A program made the position numbers and the translations under genes. A model generated the notes under the pieces. It searched no databases. It saw only the letters and a program-made list of their open reading frames with translations, and had not been told where the DNA came from. Positions 4,978-5,544 of a stretch of 5,544 nucleotides of DNA are shown piece after piece; position 1 is the first letter of the stretch; the number at the start of each line of letters is the position of its first letter. The DNA is from JAAYFT01 sp036562765 (GTDB taxonomy: Bacteria; Bacillota; Clostridia; Tissierellales; Tissierellaceae). Location of the stretch: contig DATCJO010000110.1 of assembly GCA_036562765.1 (NCBI GenBank), positions 1 to 5,544 on the forward strand. The letters are read 5' to 3'.

Positions 4978-5544
4978 TTCATAAGTATGTTTAACATCTT
5001 CTGCGTATTGTTTAAGAAACTTCTCATTATCTGGTAATGTTCCGTTTCTTCATATTTGACTACTTTAATACCTTCTTTTATTTCATATATAATTGCATCT
5101 GGGTATGCCATTAAAATAGGAGAATGTGTTGCTATTATAAACTGTGAGTTCTTCCCAACCAACTGATGAATCCTGCTAATCATCGACATTTGCCTTGTAG
5201 GTGATAATGCTGCCTCAGGCTCATCCAATATGTAAAGTCCGTTTCCCCTAAACCTGTTCATAAACACGGCAAAAAAGGATTCTCCATGAGACTGCTCATG
5301 AAGTGAATGTCCACCATACGAGTCAATAATTCTTGCACCTCCCCCGCTTTTATCCAGTTCTTCAATTGCGGTTGCAAGATTATAGAAACTTTCTGCACGA
5401 AGGAAAAACCCGTCTTTAGGTCTTCTGATTCCTTTAATTATCCTGATATAATTATATAATTCAGAATGAGACGCTCTTGATGAAAAGTGGAAATTCCTGG
5501 TCCCACCTTCAGGATTAAACCCGCAGGCTGCGGCAACAGCCTCT
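4974..5544 (-). CDS. AAA family ATPase (COG3910-like), N-terminus beyond window
   Basis: The last 189 codons of an ATPase with an ABC/SMC-like catalytic core are visible; the start and the Walker A motif lie beyond the right edge. In order: NPEGGTRNFHFSS; a region YIRIIKGIRRPKDGFFLRAESFYN; the signature-like YGGHSLHEQSHGESF (serine and glycine of SHGES near 5291-5283); Walker B LYILDEPEAALSP, with catalytic pair D-E at 5225-5220; and the switch histidine in ATHSP near 5126. The end HYQIMRSFLNNTQKMLNILMK, with TAG at 4976-4974, matches the usual C-terminus of this group, which is about 240-260 aa. These proteins bind and hydrolyse ATP; their cellular role is mostly unknown. The visible catalytic residues are all present and there is no frameshift. 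No terminator was found after it. Confidence 0.9.
   Translation of the reverse strand, partial: EAVAAACGFNPEGGTRNFHFSSRASHSELYNYIRIIKGIRRPKDGFFLRAESFYNLATAIEELDKSGGGARIIDSYGGHSLHEQSHGESFFAVFMNRFRGNGLYILDEPEAALSPTRQMSMISRIHQLVGKNSQFIIATHSPILMAYPDAIIYEIKEGIKVVKYEETEHYQIMRSFLNNTQKMLNILMK

Noticed and set aside
1..5544. CRISPR array, tRNA, rRNA or insertion sequence
   Set aside because: No regularly spaced repeats, no cloverleaf-like sequence, no transposase fragment and no terminal inverted repeats were found by reading both strands.

Overview
The window is AT-rich DNA from a low-GC Firmicute, most likely a Clostridia member. The evidence is strong purine-rich Shine-Dalgarno sites (AAGGAG, GGAGGTG, GAGGTGAT), AT-rich codon choice and the families present. 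Every supportable gene lies on the minus strand, so transcription runs from high to low coordinates. No RNA gene, CRISPR array or transposase was found.

Right end (5544 to about 4560): the C-terminal three quarters of an AAA/ABC-type ATPase of the COG3910-like group runs in from beyond the window and stops at 4974. Immediately after it lie two gene remnants. The first is the 3' end of a two-cluster [4Fe-4S] ferredoxin-like protein (stop at 4786). The second is the 3' end of a calcineurin-like metallophosphoesterase (4569-4764), which also carries a one-base frameshift near its end. Neither remnant has a start, so this stretch looks like a deletion scar.

Middle (4549 to 3505): this is a self-contained transcription unit. 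A MerR-type promoter (TTGACT, 19-bp spacer, TATGAT) has a palindromic operator in its spacer. It drives a 294-aa MerR-family regulator with a long C-terminal domain of unknown function, and the unit ends in a strong rho-independent terminator. The regulator probably controls itself; no second copy of the operator core was seen in the window.

Intergenic stretch (3504 to 3107): about 400 bases with no recognisable gene. It holds an unusual G-run-rich segment (minus strand) and two pairs of short direct repeats.

Left part (3106 to 1): a co-directional run of small accessory genes. In transcription order these are a DUF6199-like two-helix membrane protein, a truncated 5' piece of a class I SAM methyltransferase, a 104-aa three-helix membrane protein, an intact class I SAM methyltransferase, a nucleotidyltransferase with the GS-x10-DxD catalytic signature, a VOC (glyoxalase/bleomycin-resistance fold) protein, and the 5' part of an unrecognised protein that leaves the window. 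Gaps are 4 to 74 bases and no terminator hairpin was seen between them, so co-transcription is plausible but not shown.

Overall this looks like an accessory chromosomal region with small-molecule modification and resistance-like genes, and at least three broken genes. I see no clear new multi-gene system. The best leads are the MerR circuit with its uncharacterised sensor domain and the cluster of decayed genes.
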